This document shows, piece by piece, positions 46,149 to 57,958 of a DNA stretch of 64,000 bases; the first letter of the stretch is position 1, and every line of letters starts with the position of its first letter. Source of the DNA: Rhipidocladum racemiflorum (Eukaryota; Streptophyta; Magnoliopsida; Poales; Poaceae); NCBI GenBank assembly GCA_036346355.1, contig CM070579.1, positions 2,356,001 through 2,420,000 on the forward strand, in the 5' to 3' direction. A model generated the notes under the pieces. The model did no database searches. It was not told the DNA's origin and saw nothing but the letters and a program-made list of their open reading frames with translations. Made by a program: the position numbers and the translations under genes.

Positions 46149-47516
46149 TTACCTGGGGAAGAGGTTGGGAAAATCCTGCTGCAATTCCGACTCCTTTTCC
46201 CATGTGGTCTCTTGGAGCGTGTGATTCTTCCATAGTACTCGGCATACTCTGACATCTTTGTTTCGAAGTTTCCTTTCAACTGTCTCAATTATCCTGACTG
46301 GTTCCTCTGTATAGGTCAGATCGTTCTGTAGGTCGATTTCCTCTAATGGTACTTGTTCCGTGGGCTGTCGAAGACACTTCCTCAATTGTGACACATGGAA
46401 TACATTGTGTACTCGTGACAGTTCAGGACTCAGCTGTAGTTTGTAGGCTACTTCTCCAATTCGGCCTATGATCTTATATGGCCCAACATATCTTGGTGCC
46501 AATTTTCCCTTAATCTGAAACCTATGCACGGGCTTGAATGGTGTTACTTTCAAATAAACAAAATCTCCGACTTGGTAACTGATGTCCTTTCTTCTTGTGT
46601 CAGCATAGTTCTTTTGTCGTCCTTGTGCTATCTTTAAATTTTCTCTGATGATCCTTACATGAGCCTCTGCATCATGTACAATCTGTGGTCCTAGTAATTG
46701 ATTCTCTCCCACTTCAGTCCAATTCAAAGGGGTTATGCACTTTCTTCCGTAAAGCGCTTCAAAAGGTGCCATTTGTAGGCTGGCCTGATAACTGTTATTG
46801 TAAGAAAATTCTGCAAATGGTAAACAAGTGACCCAAGATGCTCCATAGGTCAATGCACAGGCTCTTAACATATCTTCCAGTATCTGGTTGACTCTTTCTG
46901 TCTGTCCATCAGTCTGTGGGTGATATGCTGTACTGAAGTTCAGGTCTGTCCCCATGGCTTCATATAGACTTTTCCAGAATTTTGATGTGAACTGGGCTCC
47001 TCGATCTGACACAATCTTTTTGGGAATCCCATGTAATCTAACTATCTGGGTCAGGTATAGCTCCGCCAGCTTATCCTTGCCATAGGTCTGCTTGACTGGT
47101 ATGAAATGTGCTACTTTAGTCAGTCTGTCAATTATTACCCATATGGAATCAAAACCTTGTTGTGCTTTGGGTAGTCCTGCAATAAAATCCATTCCGATTT
47201 CATCCCACTTCCATTCAGGGATCGGTAGAGGTTGTAACATTCCAGCGGTCTTCTGATGTTCGATCTTAACCTTACGGCACACGTCACAACACAAGACGTG
47301 CTCGGCTATCTCTTTCTTCATGCCTTTCCACCAATATTCACCTTTCAAATCATTGTACATCTTCGTACTGCCTGGGTGTATGGTGAGTTGGGATGAGTGA
47401 GCTTCTGTCAAAATCAATCCTCTTATATCTTTATTATTGGGAACACATATACGATCACGAAATCGTACTATGCCTTGTCCATCTTCCGAGAATTCCGAAG
47501 GTCCGTTTGTATTCAT
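46149..47516 (-). pseudogene. Ty3/gypsy integrase with chromodomain-like C-terminus
   Basis: A 455-codon open segment of the interrupted polyprotein. An HHCC zinc-binding domain has His40, His47, Cys77 and Cys80. The DDE catalytic core is at Asp110 (GMDFIAGLP), Asp171 (VSDRGAQF) and Glu207 (DGQTERVNQ). The GPY/F-like block (KLAPRYVGPYKI) is followed by a C-terminal segment (about 395-455, with VLWKN...TWEKE) resembling the chromodomain of plant chromoviruses, which directs insertion to certain chromatin. The upstream join to the RT segment is out of frame near 47520-47560. Confidence 0.9.
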
Positions 47517-47541
47517 TTCTTTGCGATATTGCTGGATTTCT

Positions 47542-48663
47542 TCATCTTCTTCTTTGAAATTTGTTTGATTTGGTGAGTAGATCTCGATCGATTGTAATGG
47601 ACGCTAGAAATCCTTTCTCCACTATCTGTAGGTTCAGTCGTTCCATTTCAAATTGTAGCTGTTGTGAGATGCCTGCTGTCTGGGCTATGTGGTGGCATGA
47701 TTTTCTACTCAATGCGTCCGCTACTACGTTAGCCTTTCCGGGGTGGTATTGTATTTCCAAATCATAGTCATTGATCATTTCTAACCATCTTCTTTGCCTG
47801 ATATTTAAATTTGGTTGTGTGAACACATACTTCAAACTCTTGTGATCCGTAAATACATCGCAGTGATTTCCCAATAGGTAATATCTCCAGATCTTTAGTG
47901 CATGTACTACTGAAGCTAATTCCATGTCATGAGTTGGATAATTCTCCTCATGTGGTCTTAACTGTCGAGAAGCATACGCAACTACCCTTCCATCTTGCAT
48001 CAATACGCAACCTAATCCTTGTTTTGATGCGTCACAATATATCTGGAAATCCTTGCTTGTGTCAGGTAGTATGAGCACTGGGGCTGATGTTAGTCTTGTC
48101 TTTAACTCCTGGAAACTTGCCTCGCATTTCTCAGTCCATTTGTACGGGCTGTCCTTCTTGAGTAGGTGTGTCAAGGGTTTGGCAATTTTCGAGAATCCTT
48201 CGATGAATCTCCTATAGTATCCTGCCAATCCAAGGAAACTCCTGATCTCTGTCACTGACGTTGGCTGCTTCCATTCTTTGACTGCTTCTACCTTTGTCGG
48301 ATCCACTTTAACTCCGTCCTTCGTGACGATATGCCCTAGGAATGCGATCTCGCTTTTCCAAAAATCACATTTAGAGAACTTGGCGTATAACTGATGTTCC
48401 CTAAGCTTTTGTAACAGTCGGTGTAAATGCTCAGCGTGCTCATGCTCATTCTTTGAATATACCAGTATGTCGTCTATAAACACTACGACGAACTGATCCA
48501 AAAATTCCATACATACTTTGTTCATCAGGTTCATAAAATAAGCTGGGGCGTTTGTGAGCCCAAACGGAACCACCGAAAACTCATATAATCCATATCTGGT
48601 TGTAAATGCCGTCTTTTCTCTATCCTGTTTTCTCACTTTCAATTGGTGGTATCCCGTCCTCAT
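47542..48663 (-). pseudogene. Ty3/gypsy reverse transcriptase-RNase H segment
   Basis: A 373-codon segment. It contains MRTGYHQLKV, the catalytic FIDD box (residues 62-65, a usual Ty3 form of YxDD), FLGLAGYYRRFI, and RNase H with YCDASKQGLG (Asp211) and a FTDHKSLKY block. It ends with a premature TGA caused by a frameshift before the integrase. Upstream it is in the same frame as the preceding segment, separated by one TGA at about 48687-48685. Confidence 0.92.
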
Positions 48664-48687
48664 ATCTATTTTGGAGAAAACTTGGGC

Positions 48688-50061
48688 TCACTTGAGTTGA
48701 TCAAATAGTTCGTCTATTCGCAGCAACGGGTACTTGTTCTTGATGGCTACGGCATTCAATGCCCTGTAATCCACGCAGAGTCTTGCACTTCCGTCCTTTT
48801 TCCTTACGAATAGAACAGGCGAAGCCCAAGGTGAGATACTTGGTCGGATAAACTCCTTCTCTAATAACGCGTCCAACTGTTTCTTAAGTTCTTTCAATTC
48901 CGCAGGTGCCATTTGATACTGGCGCTTGGTTAATGGTGCGGTTCCGGGGATCAGCTGTATTTCCAGCTCTATGTCTCTATCTGGTGGCCTTCCTGGCAAT
49001 TCTTCTGGAAAAACATCCGGGTATTCCTGAACAACGGGCACTTGGTCTAATGCTAGGGTCACGGTACTGAGACTGCTTCCATTGTCTTTTACTAGCTTAG
49101 GGTCGGTCCTTACGGTTACTCGTTGTCCTTTGTCGTTGACAACTGTTACTAGCTTCCTTTCACAGTTTAAGGTTGCTTTATGTTTGGACAGCCAATCCAT
49201 TCCTAGGATGACATCCAGTCCGTTCATTTCCAGTAGTAACAGCTCAATAGTAAACCTAACTCCTTGTAGCACTAATTCTAACTTCTGGCTCTTATATCGA
49301 GCCATTAATCTATTGCCCGGCGTTTGAAACGCGCAAGGGCTTGGTAACGGAGCATAAGAAAAACCATTCTTGCAAACGAAAGTCATTGAAATGAACGAGT
49401 GAGTTGCTCCAGGATCAAATAAAACCAAAGCCGGCTGAGATTGAATTGGAAATTTACCGATGATCACGTCGGTAGCTGCTGCGGCGTCCTCGGCGGTCAT
49501 ATGGTTGATCCTTCCTTGAAAATTGCGGGAGTTGTTGGAGCTTCCTTCGCCTCTCGGAGGTGCTCTTCCTTGTAACATTCCTTGTTGTTGCGGTGGCGGT
49601 CGGTAGGCTGCCGGTTGGCGGTTCACCGAAGCTGCGGTCACTTGGGATTTGGCCACCTCAGTGGGCTGATTCCTTCTTGGGCAATTTTGTTTGAAGTGCC
49701 CCTCCTGACCGCAGTGATAACAACCTGTAGTCTTATTGGTGCAGTTGTTGGCGTAATGGTTTCCACCGCATTTGAAGCATTTTACCAATACAGGCTGGCT
49801 TTGAGTAGGACTGGGTCGGAATCCTCCTACTGCTTGTCTTTTGGAAGGGAATCCGGGTATAGGAGCCGGGGCTCTTCCTCTAGGTTGGTTGGGAGTTGGA
49901 AACCTCATCTGCTGGGCTTTTCTTTTACGGGTATCTTCCAGGTCATTTCTAGCTTCTTCTATCATCATTAATTTGTCAACCATCGTTGACAGGTCTCTAA
50001 ATTCCAGGGCGGCGATATGGAATTTTAAGTTCTTTTGTAATCCCTCTGAAAATCTTTCCAT
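48688..50061 (-). pseudogene. Ty3/gypsy gag C-terminus, protease and start of RT
   Basis: A 457-codon segment. It carries the gag capsid tail, then two zinc knuckles: CFKCGGNHYANNC (95-107, one residue short between Cys and His of the standard spacing) and CYHCGQEGHFKQNC (114-127). The aspartic protease motif is at 216-218 (LFDPGATHSFI), where the usual D-S/T-G reads D-P-G. VILGMDWL follows. RT begins near residue 350 (EELPGRPP, then LCVDYRALNA). It terminates at an in-frame TGA before the RT palm. Confidence 0.9.
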
Positions 50062-50106
50062 TTTCTTCGCCTCAGAGTCTACTTCATTTGGTGCATAGCG
50101 GGACAG

Positions 50107-50676
50107 TCAGTTGAAATGTTGGAGATATTCCATAATGGTTCGGCCTCCCTGCCGGAGGGATAGGAATTCTCTTCTCTTTGAAGCCATCAATCCTACCGGA
50201 ATGTGAGCCTTGCGGAATGCTTCCTCGAACTCGGTCCACGGAATTTCTTGATCGTTTTTGGTGGCTTGATAGTTCATCCACCATGCTGCGGCTTGTCCTT
50301 GGAGTTGGTGAGAGGCAAACAGCACTTGCTCCTTATCAGTACATTGAATAGTATCCAGCTTCCTCTTTATGTCCCGAACCCAGTCATCCGCGGCTAGGGG
50401 TTCCGTTGGGGTGGAAAAGATAGGTGGTCGGGATTTCTGAAAATCGGACCACTTGGTTCCTCCAATGTGGCCCTCTTGTCCGTTATGGTTTCCTTGAGGA
50501 TATCCTTGCGGTCTCGCCGCCAATTGTTCCAAAACTCTTTCCATGAGTTGGGTTTGGTGCCTTTCAGCCTCATATCTATTTCTTTCCATCATAGCTAACA
50601 CTTGAGCCATGCTGGCCTGTTCGGCATTTGAGTTGCCTTCCTCGCTGGTGTTATTCCGTAAGTTAGGTCTCACCAT
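50107..50676 (-). pseudogene. Ty3/gypsy gag N-terminal part
   Basis: 189 codons from ATG 50676. It holds an Asn/Gln-rich start, a coiled-coil-like stretch (MLAMMERNRYEAERHQTQLM region), then the retrotransposon gag core (ADDWVRDIKRKLD, WWMNYQATK, FRKAHIPVG, IMEYLQHFN). It stops at TGA 50109-50107. The same frame continues directly into the next segment, so a single stop codon splits gag. Confidence 0.9.
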
Positions 50677-51007
50677 GGTGGTTTCAAGTGATCTTTTCGA
50701 CCTGCAGCAGTGTTTTAAGGGAAGTGAAAGGTAAGTGGGAGTTAAGATTTCTAGATAAGGTTAGAATGAATAGATGAGGGCTTAGATGAGGAAGGGGGAG
50801 ATTTCTTTGAGTTAGGTAGGATTAGTTTAGATAATAAATACAAAACAAATTAGAAGGATAGGAAACATAACACTTCATTCATACCATAGATCGTACACAA
50901 AACCATTTAAGGTTCGGTACAATCTATATTACAATACCAAAAAGGTTCTAATACACGGGGTTTACATTGCTAAATTAACGACTGCTAGACGTTAACGAGA
51001 CGATCTT

Positions 51008-51731
51008 CTAAGGAATCCATCCCTGGTCGGGACCATAGAAGTACAGCTCCTGGGGGTCCTCCTCATTATTCACATCTGAAGGCGGCGGAGGCTCGTCGAT
51101 CACCATGGAGGGTCCACCCACTGAGGGTTCCTCTGCCGGAGGCATGACCGGTTGCTGCACAAGTTCGATTTCCATGATCTGATTCATCTGCTGATGCACC
51201 TGTTCTTGGAGTTGAATTATCTCATCTTGCTGCTGATCTATCAGGTCCCAAACCTGATGCAAGTGTTCATGTTGCTCCCTATTCTCTCGAAGCGCACGGG
51301 AGTACTGGCGCTCCATCATCAACACGTAGTCCGAAGTCTCTTGTATCCTCGGGTCTTCTTCTTCATCCGGGAAGGAGATAGTAAGTCCGTAGGGGTCATC
51401 CCACCATTGGGAATCACCGGAACTTCGTTGTCCTCGAGTTCTTCATTGAAGTGGCGCCGAAGGTGGTGGAATCGCTTGCTGGCGGCATCTTGGATTGCGG
51501 TGGCTCATGGAGGCGTCCTCCCTCAAACCGATGAGGGCCATCAGGGCGGAGGGGCAAGGGCTGCAGATCGACCCATGCCCTCCATCGACAGCGAAGACCA
51601 TCCCTGAGCACCTCTTCTGTGTGGAACTCGGGGCGATGGCGTTCGTCCGCTCCAACTTGTCGCATCATCCTCCACAGCAAACTGACCCATCCTCCGAATA
51701 CAGTCGGGTCCGGATAAACACGGTGAACCAT
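51008..51731 (-). pseudogene. Accessory ORF region between 5' LTR and gag, coiled-coil, frameshifted
   Basis: Two overlapping frames. The first starts at ATG 51731 (MVHRVYPDPTV...) and ends at 51414. The second is open from about 51470 to 51008 in another frame and contains an acidic patch, then a Gln/Glu/Leu-rich segment (LIDQQQDEIIQLQEQVHQQM) predicted to form a coiled coil, and a Pro/Glu-rich tail ending GPDQGWIP. Extra ORFs in this position are known in several grass Ty3/gypsy lineages, with no settled function. Here the frame is broken at least once, near 51420-51470. Confidence 0.6.
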
Positions 51732-51943
51732 CTGCGATCAACGCGAAATTTGAAGTAAGTTAAGGAATGGAAATATTAAAACAAAACCGGAAAATAAAAA
51801 TTCTAAGAGGGTTGAGATAGAAAGAGGTAGAAGAGGACAGCAATAATACTTATATTTTTCATAACTCATTTTGTTTTTATGTTAAATTAATTTTTTGTAA
51901 AAGGTCCTTAAGCCAATCTAGGTCTCAATCTACGGTCAACTTA

Positions 51944-51956
51944 GGCTCTGATACCA
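51944..51956 (-). other. Primer-binding site, initiator tRNA-Met (Ty3/gypsy element)
   Basis: On the minus strand, two bases after the 5' LTR, the sequence reads TGGTATCAGAGCC, complementary to the 3' end of plant initiator tRNA-Met. Confidence 0.93.
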
Positions 51957-51958
51957 CT

Positions 51959-54936
51959 TGTGACGGACCGCCTTTTCAGGGGTGCGTTTAAACTCCGAAA
52001 TGACTACCCAGGAAGATTAGTCACCGGAAACCAAGTCGTTCATTACCCGCAAACGAATGATTCAACTGTTTTTACATCACATAAGGCCTAACGGCCAAAG
52101 TTTTCAAAGGAAGCGGCGAGCTTCAGAGTATATATTACATCACAAAAGATAAACAGCGCAAAAGTAAATCCACAGGCGAGTCGAGCGAAGACTGAGACTA
52201 GAACCACACTGTATCGCCGTCTACGATCTCTTGGAAGTCACCACCATCTTGATACTCTAAAAATGGGTTAATTAAGCAAGGGTGAGTACTACAACGTACT
52301 CAACAAGCCACACAGTAAATCCTGATTATCATATGCAAGGGATAACAAGAGATAGCCATATGTCTCATTTGTGTATGCACGTTTTCATGATATTTGGCAT
52401 TTTATTTAAAACACAAATCATAATAATAATATGAATAAGGGGTTTTCCAAAGTTATCCTCTTCCAACACTTGTTAATCCAAAAACTACTTGAGCTTAGGT
52501 TCGGGATTCACCCCATTTTAACTCAGCTTCATTTACCGGAAGCACGGCGTATTCGAATACCATTTAATACACTCTGCAGAGGTGTTCAGCTTTACCCACA
52601 AGATTCCACGATCGTTATGCCACGCGATTAACATGCAACTTTTATGCATGCGGCCGGATCGAGGTTATCATAGCTTTCGTTGGTTCTTTCCCCTTTAGCC
52701 CCTATCAGGTAGAGTTTCGGTCCACATTAACCGGAGTCCCCACCGCCGTGAGTGAAGTTCGCGATCCGTTCTTGTGGACACCTACCGTTGTGAACCCGAA
52801 ATGCCACGGTTTCCTCGTGCACACTTTCGTTTCACCCCATAATCGCGGACCATCTCCCATACCGGAAGGTAACCTGCTCCTATAGGTATTCCGGGAAAGT
52901 ACAATATACCGAGCTACGTTGAGTCAAGCCAACGAAGTTGACCCGGCCCAACTTTGTGGTTGAACGATTTCTTAAGTTATTTACTTTTGCCCAAGGTGGT
53001 AAGTCCTTACTTGTCATAGACCAAACCATTACATTCCACATCCCCTGGTATCCGCAGTACCATCATCCATCCATACCTTGGTATCAGTCCTCGGCCGGGG
53101 ATCAGACTAACACCCATCCGGTAGTTAGCCCAAACTGTCCCCCGGACCGCAACATTTCATAAACATTCCACATCTAAGTACATCGACATTTCATGATTCC
53201 TTTAAAATGGTCTAATTAACTATAATAGAATATCTAGCCAAATAATGACAATAGTGATGTTCTAGGGTTACAAAGGATTATTCGGGTTTAATATTTGTCA
53301 AGGAAGTTCCATGAGCCTTTTTGGCATTAACTAGCTATCATGTCATTCAAACATACCACTTTGCGATATTTCAATATATAGTTCGGAAATAATGTGATAG
53401 AAAATAATTATGAACTATCTTAGGAAACATTAGGTTCAACATGATCAATGGAGTATGGCTTGCCTTGCGAGGCGGAGGGGTTCCTTAGTTCCGAATTGGT
53501 GTAGTCGAGTTCGGCTTCACCTTTGGTGGCTCCTGTTCCACGTACTGCTCCTGCTCCTGGTCCGGGAGTTGGTACTGCTCGGTCGTCGGCTCTAGCGTAA
53601 ATAAACACCATAAGATAAACAATAAACAATAAATAATACGAAAAGAAAGAAGAGAAAAGAAAAGAGAAAAACCGAGAGAGAAAATAAGCCGGAAATGGGT
53701 CGGAGGGCATTTTGGGAATTTTTGGAACTTGGGTTGGCGGAACGGAGGTCATTTTTGGACTCAGTGGCTCGAAACGGTTTGGAATATGTATTTTTGGGTA
53801 TTTTTGGACTTTCGGATATTTTTGGGACATTTTTGGATATTTAAATAAATTAAAATGAATAAATGGAATTGAAATCTTAAAAGAAAAAGGAAAAATGCGC
53901 TGCTTAATTGGGCCGCGTCAAAAATCGATTTCGGCCCGGAGCTTAGCCTTGTGAGAGGCTTCTTTGGCCGGCTGGTTTAGTGGCTGAGCCACCTGACAGT
54001 GGGGCCGATTCTGGCCATGAGGGAGAGAGAGGGGAGGGAGGCGACTGGCGGGTGGGGTCTACGGCTAGGGCGAGGCGGGGCTGACTGGTGGGGCCCAGGT
54101 GGCAGGGGCGGTGAGGCCGAGCGGGCGGAGCTGGCGGTGCTGGCCGCCGGAGTTGGGGGAGACGGGGTACATCCCCAAGTTCTAGGGCACGGGGACCGCA
54201 CGGGACGAAGGGGAAAAGGAGGAGGAGGTCACACCGGTGCTGGGGCACAGCTCGATGAGGGCCGAGCGGCGACGGAGCCGGCTAGCAACGGAGGTCGGCC
54301 GGAGACGGAGGAGATGACCGTGTACCGGCGGCTGGAGGGCTCGGGAGGGCGAGTGAGAGAGGGAATTCGAGAGAGGAGGGTGCTGGGGCTCGGTGAGCCA
54401 TTAATGGCCGCCGGAGCGGGCTTAAATAGCCGCGGGGGGGACGATGGAGTCGCCGGCTCCATCATTTGGACGGGGACCAAATGGCCGAGGTGATGGGACG
54501 CGACGGCGGTGCAGGCAGCGGCGGCGCTAGGCGGAGTGCCCTAAGGGGCTAGGGCAGCGGCGGAGGGGACGCGACGGCGCGCGATGGGACGGGGCGGCGC
54601 GTGCTCTGCCATGGCAGATGGGGGCTCACGGGGACGATGCACAGTGCGAAGGCGCACTGTGCGGGGGCGCCGGCGTGAGGGCGGAGGCGGTTCGAGCGGG
54701 GGCGTGGGCGCGCGAGGGAGGCAGCTGAGCGGGCGAGGCGCGATGGCAAGGAGAAAACGGCAAAGCCGAGAAAGGAAAGCGCCCATACGGCGAAACTTTC
54801 CGGAAACGGAAAGAACTCGTAATTTAACCGAATAAATTCAAATAAAATCCGAAAAATTCAGCAAAATTCGTAAAATGCAATTAGAGACTAATTCAAACTT
54901 ACATTGAAATTTGTTTTGAATTTTGAGGTTATTTCA
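51959..54936 (-). repeat. 5' LTR of the Ty3/gypsy element
   Basis: 2978 bp, with the same ends as the LTR at 43132. Long stretches are almost identical to the other LTR (only a couple of differences in the first 700 bp), whereas clusters of substitutions and 1-2 base indels occur near 52680-52980, 53520-53535, 53935-54000, 54265-54335 and 54630-54690. Confidence 0.96.
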
Positions 54937-54941
54937 AGCTT

Positions 54942-55207
54942 CGCAAGAATTTTGCGTTATTTCACTGGAAGGTATGTACTTTCAATAGGAATCGGAAAGA
55001 ATTCTTTCACTTCAAATAGGACCTTTTTTTTAGATATTTGACAGGGAGTAGTTGGTTATAGTAATACGTAAATCCTTTTGACGGAATACATTTCAACTCT
55101 TTAACTCACCATATAAGGGAAAAAACCTAATGCCAGAGGTCGATATTTTGCGTTTAACAGAAAAGTGAGACACAATCCTGCACAGTTAGGTTCTTGCCCT
55201 TTCAGAA
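54942..55207. other. Flank right of the Ty3/gypsy element
   Basis: Short AT-rich intergenic sequence. Nothing recognised. Confidence 0.5.
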
Positions 55208-55210
55208 TTA

Positions 55211-55441
55211 GGGCCTATTTGTTTTTGCTTTTAATTATGAATTTTGACCCTAAAAGTTGAATTAAAAACAAACAGCCTGATTCTAGAATTCAATTATCAC
55301 AATCCAGCCTATCCATATACACTAGAATCCACAATCCAGTTCATATGTGCTTTTGGATTCCAGCTTTTGAAGAATCAGCTTCTTTATAACTATAATCCAG
55401 AATTAATTTTTACAGAATCCGAAACAAAAATAAGTAGACCC
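55211..55441. mobile_element. Tourist-like MITE with TTA duplication
   Basis: 231 bp. The ends GGGCCTATTTGTTTTTGC and CAAAAATAAGTAGACCC are imperfect inverted repeats, flanked by TTA (55208-55210 and 55442-55444). The interior has ATTCCAGCTTTT/AATCCAG words in both orientations. Non-coding. Confidence 0.82.
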
Positions 55442-55444
55442 TTA

Positions 55445-56106
55445 GAATCATGCCAGATGAGCAATGGTATCTAGAAAAGAAGAAGAATAATTGCATTTCA
55501 ATAAGTGTCCTTGATTGGGTACACCTCTTGACAATTTGGTGGTACGGATGACAACTGGCCATAAATGGGGAGGCAGGGAGCTCTTCCCGTTGCCCACCCC
55601 TGACGAGGAATGGCGGCCGCTGGGGTTTACCCGATAATGAAAAGTGCACTAGTTGACAACTAACCATAATCAACAATAATACGATGAGTAAAGTAGTTCA
55701 AAATAGATAAACTTGTTCTAAAGTGCAAATAAAAATGCAATATCACCATATATAGCTTAGATCAAGGGTTTGTGATGGGGAATGGGCTATACATAGCTAA
55801 AGACCCACCTCTTACGTGTATTTCCGTGTCCTCGCATAGAATGGGTACCTACCGGGGATTTGATCAAACCTCGTTACGAAAGAATCAACGAGAATCAAGT
55901 TTCATTCGGATTTTGATTCTATGTAGATGACAGAGAATCTTTCTATTCAACAAATAATTTTTTTTAAAAAAAGAAACTATGTAGAACCTACCCCGAAGAA
56001 GGCCCTAGGCGGCTAGGCCTCATTATCACCATGGGTGTGGATTGTGGGGTACAATCCCATCTACTAGGGTCCAAACCTAGTGCCCCCTGTTATCGATAGT
56101 TCGTAG
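55445..56106. other. Intergenic DNA
   Basis: AT-rich with a short GC-rich patch (55560-55630). Small frames without recognisable domains. No gene seen. Confidence 0.4.
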
Positions 56107-56114
56107 TCTTCGTT

Positions 56115-57313
56115 AGGGGTGGACAAATTTTAATCGAAACCGAAAAACCGAACCAAAATAACCAAAAAAATTCGGTTTTCAGTTAGTTATTCGGTTTTTA
56201 TTTTGGTACTGTTTGGTTTTCGGTGTGCGGTTCGATTTTGTAAATGTGGAAACCGAATAAACAGATTAACCAAAGAATTCCCAAAGCCGGCCTCAATGCC
56301 CCATAGCCCGCAACCCATTCGGCCTGGTTAAATGGCAAACCCTACCCCAAGTCCCCAGCTCCCCACTCGCCACTCAGGTCTCGTGAGTCGCCGTCTTGTT
56401 CATCTTGGCAAACCTTACCCCAATCCCCAACTCGGCGAATGAGAACCCACGGCGTCGCTACCGTCCGGTCATCTGGGCTCCCGGCCTCCGCGGTGAGCAT
56501 GGACTGGGGCTTCCCACCTGCTCCTGACGGCGCAGGTCATGCGCGACCTCCTCCTCCCCAACACTGTCCCCTGCTGCTGCGCATCTGCATCCGCCTCACC
56601 GTCGCCTCCTCCGACGCTCTCTCCGCCCTTACTGGTACCAGCATCCCGTTACTGTCCCCTTCTGACCTACATCCGCTTCACCGCCGCCTCCTCCGACCCC
56701 CTCATCGCCTCTAGGAAGGCCGCCTCGAGTAATAGCACTCCCTATCCACCAGATTTGCTCATTTGTCTACCAATCTATTATGCTCACAACCAATATCCTT
56801 AATAATGCTGAGATGCAACACTAATATGAAGTCTGAACTGAAGATTGAAGACATTGCTTTAGTTAAATGCGTTCACTTCAGTAGGTTCTAACCGTTCTAT
56901 GTTGCTTTAGATGTATTTCAGTAGGTTTGGAAAATAGGAGGAGGAGGAGGATGACCCACTTCAAGGTATGCTTCACCTTGAGGAACTTGGTATATGCTCA
57001 ATTGACAATTGCTCATCAGAACTAGCAATAGGAAGTAGGGCGTTTATTTGTTCTTTGTAAAATTCATTTGCTTGGAAGATGCATCTCTTTTTAAATTAAT
57101 AGGACTGTCAACTGATGTGAATATTGGTGTTGAGAGCTTAAGATGTGATTATGTGAATGTGAATCCTAGTTGCTAGTTCTTTGGTTAGACAGTGCTCACT
57201 GAGTCATTGTGTTGGGTTGAGATTCGGTTAACCGAAAACCAAAAAATTCGGTTCGATTTTTAGTTTCAAAAAACCAAAAAAAAATTAACCGAATAAACCG
57301 AACGCCGACCCTA
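56115..57313. mobile_element. hAT-like element carrying GC-rich filler
   Basis: Ends TAGGGGTGGACAAATTTTAA and (inverted) TAGGGTCGGCGTTCGGTTTA. Subterminal AACCGAA/TTCGGTT words are abundant at both ends (56140-56270 and 57220-57310). The 8-bp flanks GTCTTCGT and GTCTTTAC agree at five positions, compatible with a decayed hAT duplication. The middle (56280-56720) is a GC-rich block unlike the ends, with open frames but no recognised domain; it may be captured host DNA. No transposase. Confidence 0.65.
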
Positions 57314-57419
57314 GTCTTTACTATCTCACATAGGGGTGAAAATAGGATAGAAAATATCCGCCTGATCCGATACCGTATCCGAAAAAATCCGTACCGATGT
57401 TATCCGTATCCGTATCCGA

Positions 57420-57570
57420 AAAATCTCATGTAATATGGGTTAGGATATGGAAAGAGCAATATCCGATCCGTATCCGGAAAATCTCATGTAATATGGGTTA
57501 GGATATGAGAAGAGCAATATCCGACCCGATATTCGATAAATATCATGTAATATGGGTTAGGATATGTGCT
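57420..57570. repeat. ~60-bp tandem repeats at the left subterminal region of the hAT
   Basis: CTCATGTAATATGGGTTAGG recurs at about 57424 and 57482, and as ATCATGTAATATGGGTTAGG at about 57541. Each is followed by an AAGAGCAATATCCGA-type word in the first two copies. Confidence 0.85.
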
Positions 57571-57958
57571 ATCTAATTAGGCAAGTTGTAATATAATGTG
57601 AAACATAGTGCCGTTGTGAGCCTGTGATATAATGTGAGCAAGTTGTAATATAATTGCACTACTTTCTGGAGCAAGCTCTTATTGTTGCTGTCACGTTCAA
57701 TATAATGTAAAACTAATGTCAATCGAGTCTTTGGATTTCTTTGGTTTCTTTGGATAATATTTTTGGTAATGATCAGTTTTTCTCCTATCTGATTAGGCAA
57801 GTTGTAATATAATGTGAAACTAATTGCTGTTGTGATATAATGTGAGCAGATTGTAATATAATTTTACTAATATATTGACCATGTATGTGTGTTATCCGGC
57901 TATATTCATCATGTCAAAATTATGTATGTACTTGTGTTGTATAGTAGATTAATTCATG

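Larger units (their letters stand above)
43132..54936 (-). mobile_element. Complete Ty3/gypsy LTR retrotransposon (chromovirus type), 11.8 kb
   Basis: Two LTRs (43132-46108 and 51959-54936), each beginning TG and ending CA on the plus strand, flanked by perfect AGCTT duplications (43127-43131 and 54937-54941). The coding strand is minus, so the right LTR is the 5' LTR. A primer-binding site for initiator tRNA-Met and a polypurine tract sit in the right places. Internal order: accessory ORF region, gag, protease, RT-RNase H, integrase, chromodomain-like tail. Integrase after RT defines Ty3/gypsy. The polyprotein frame carries two stops and a frameshift, so this copy cannot encode its own proteins, although trans-complementation is possible. 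Confidence 0.96.
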
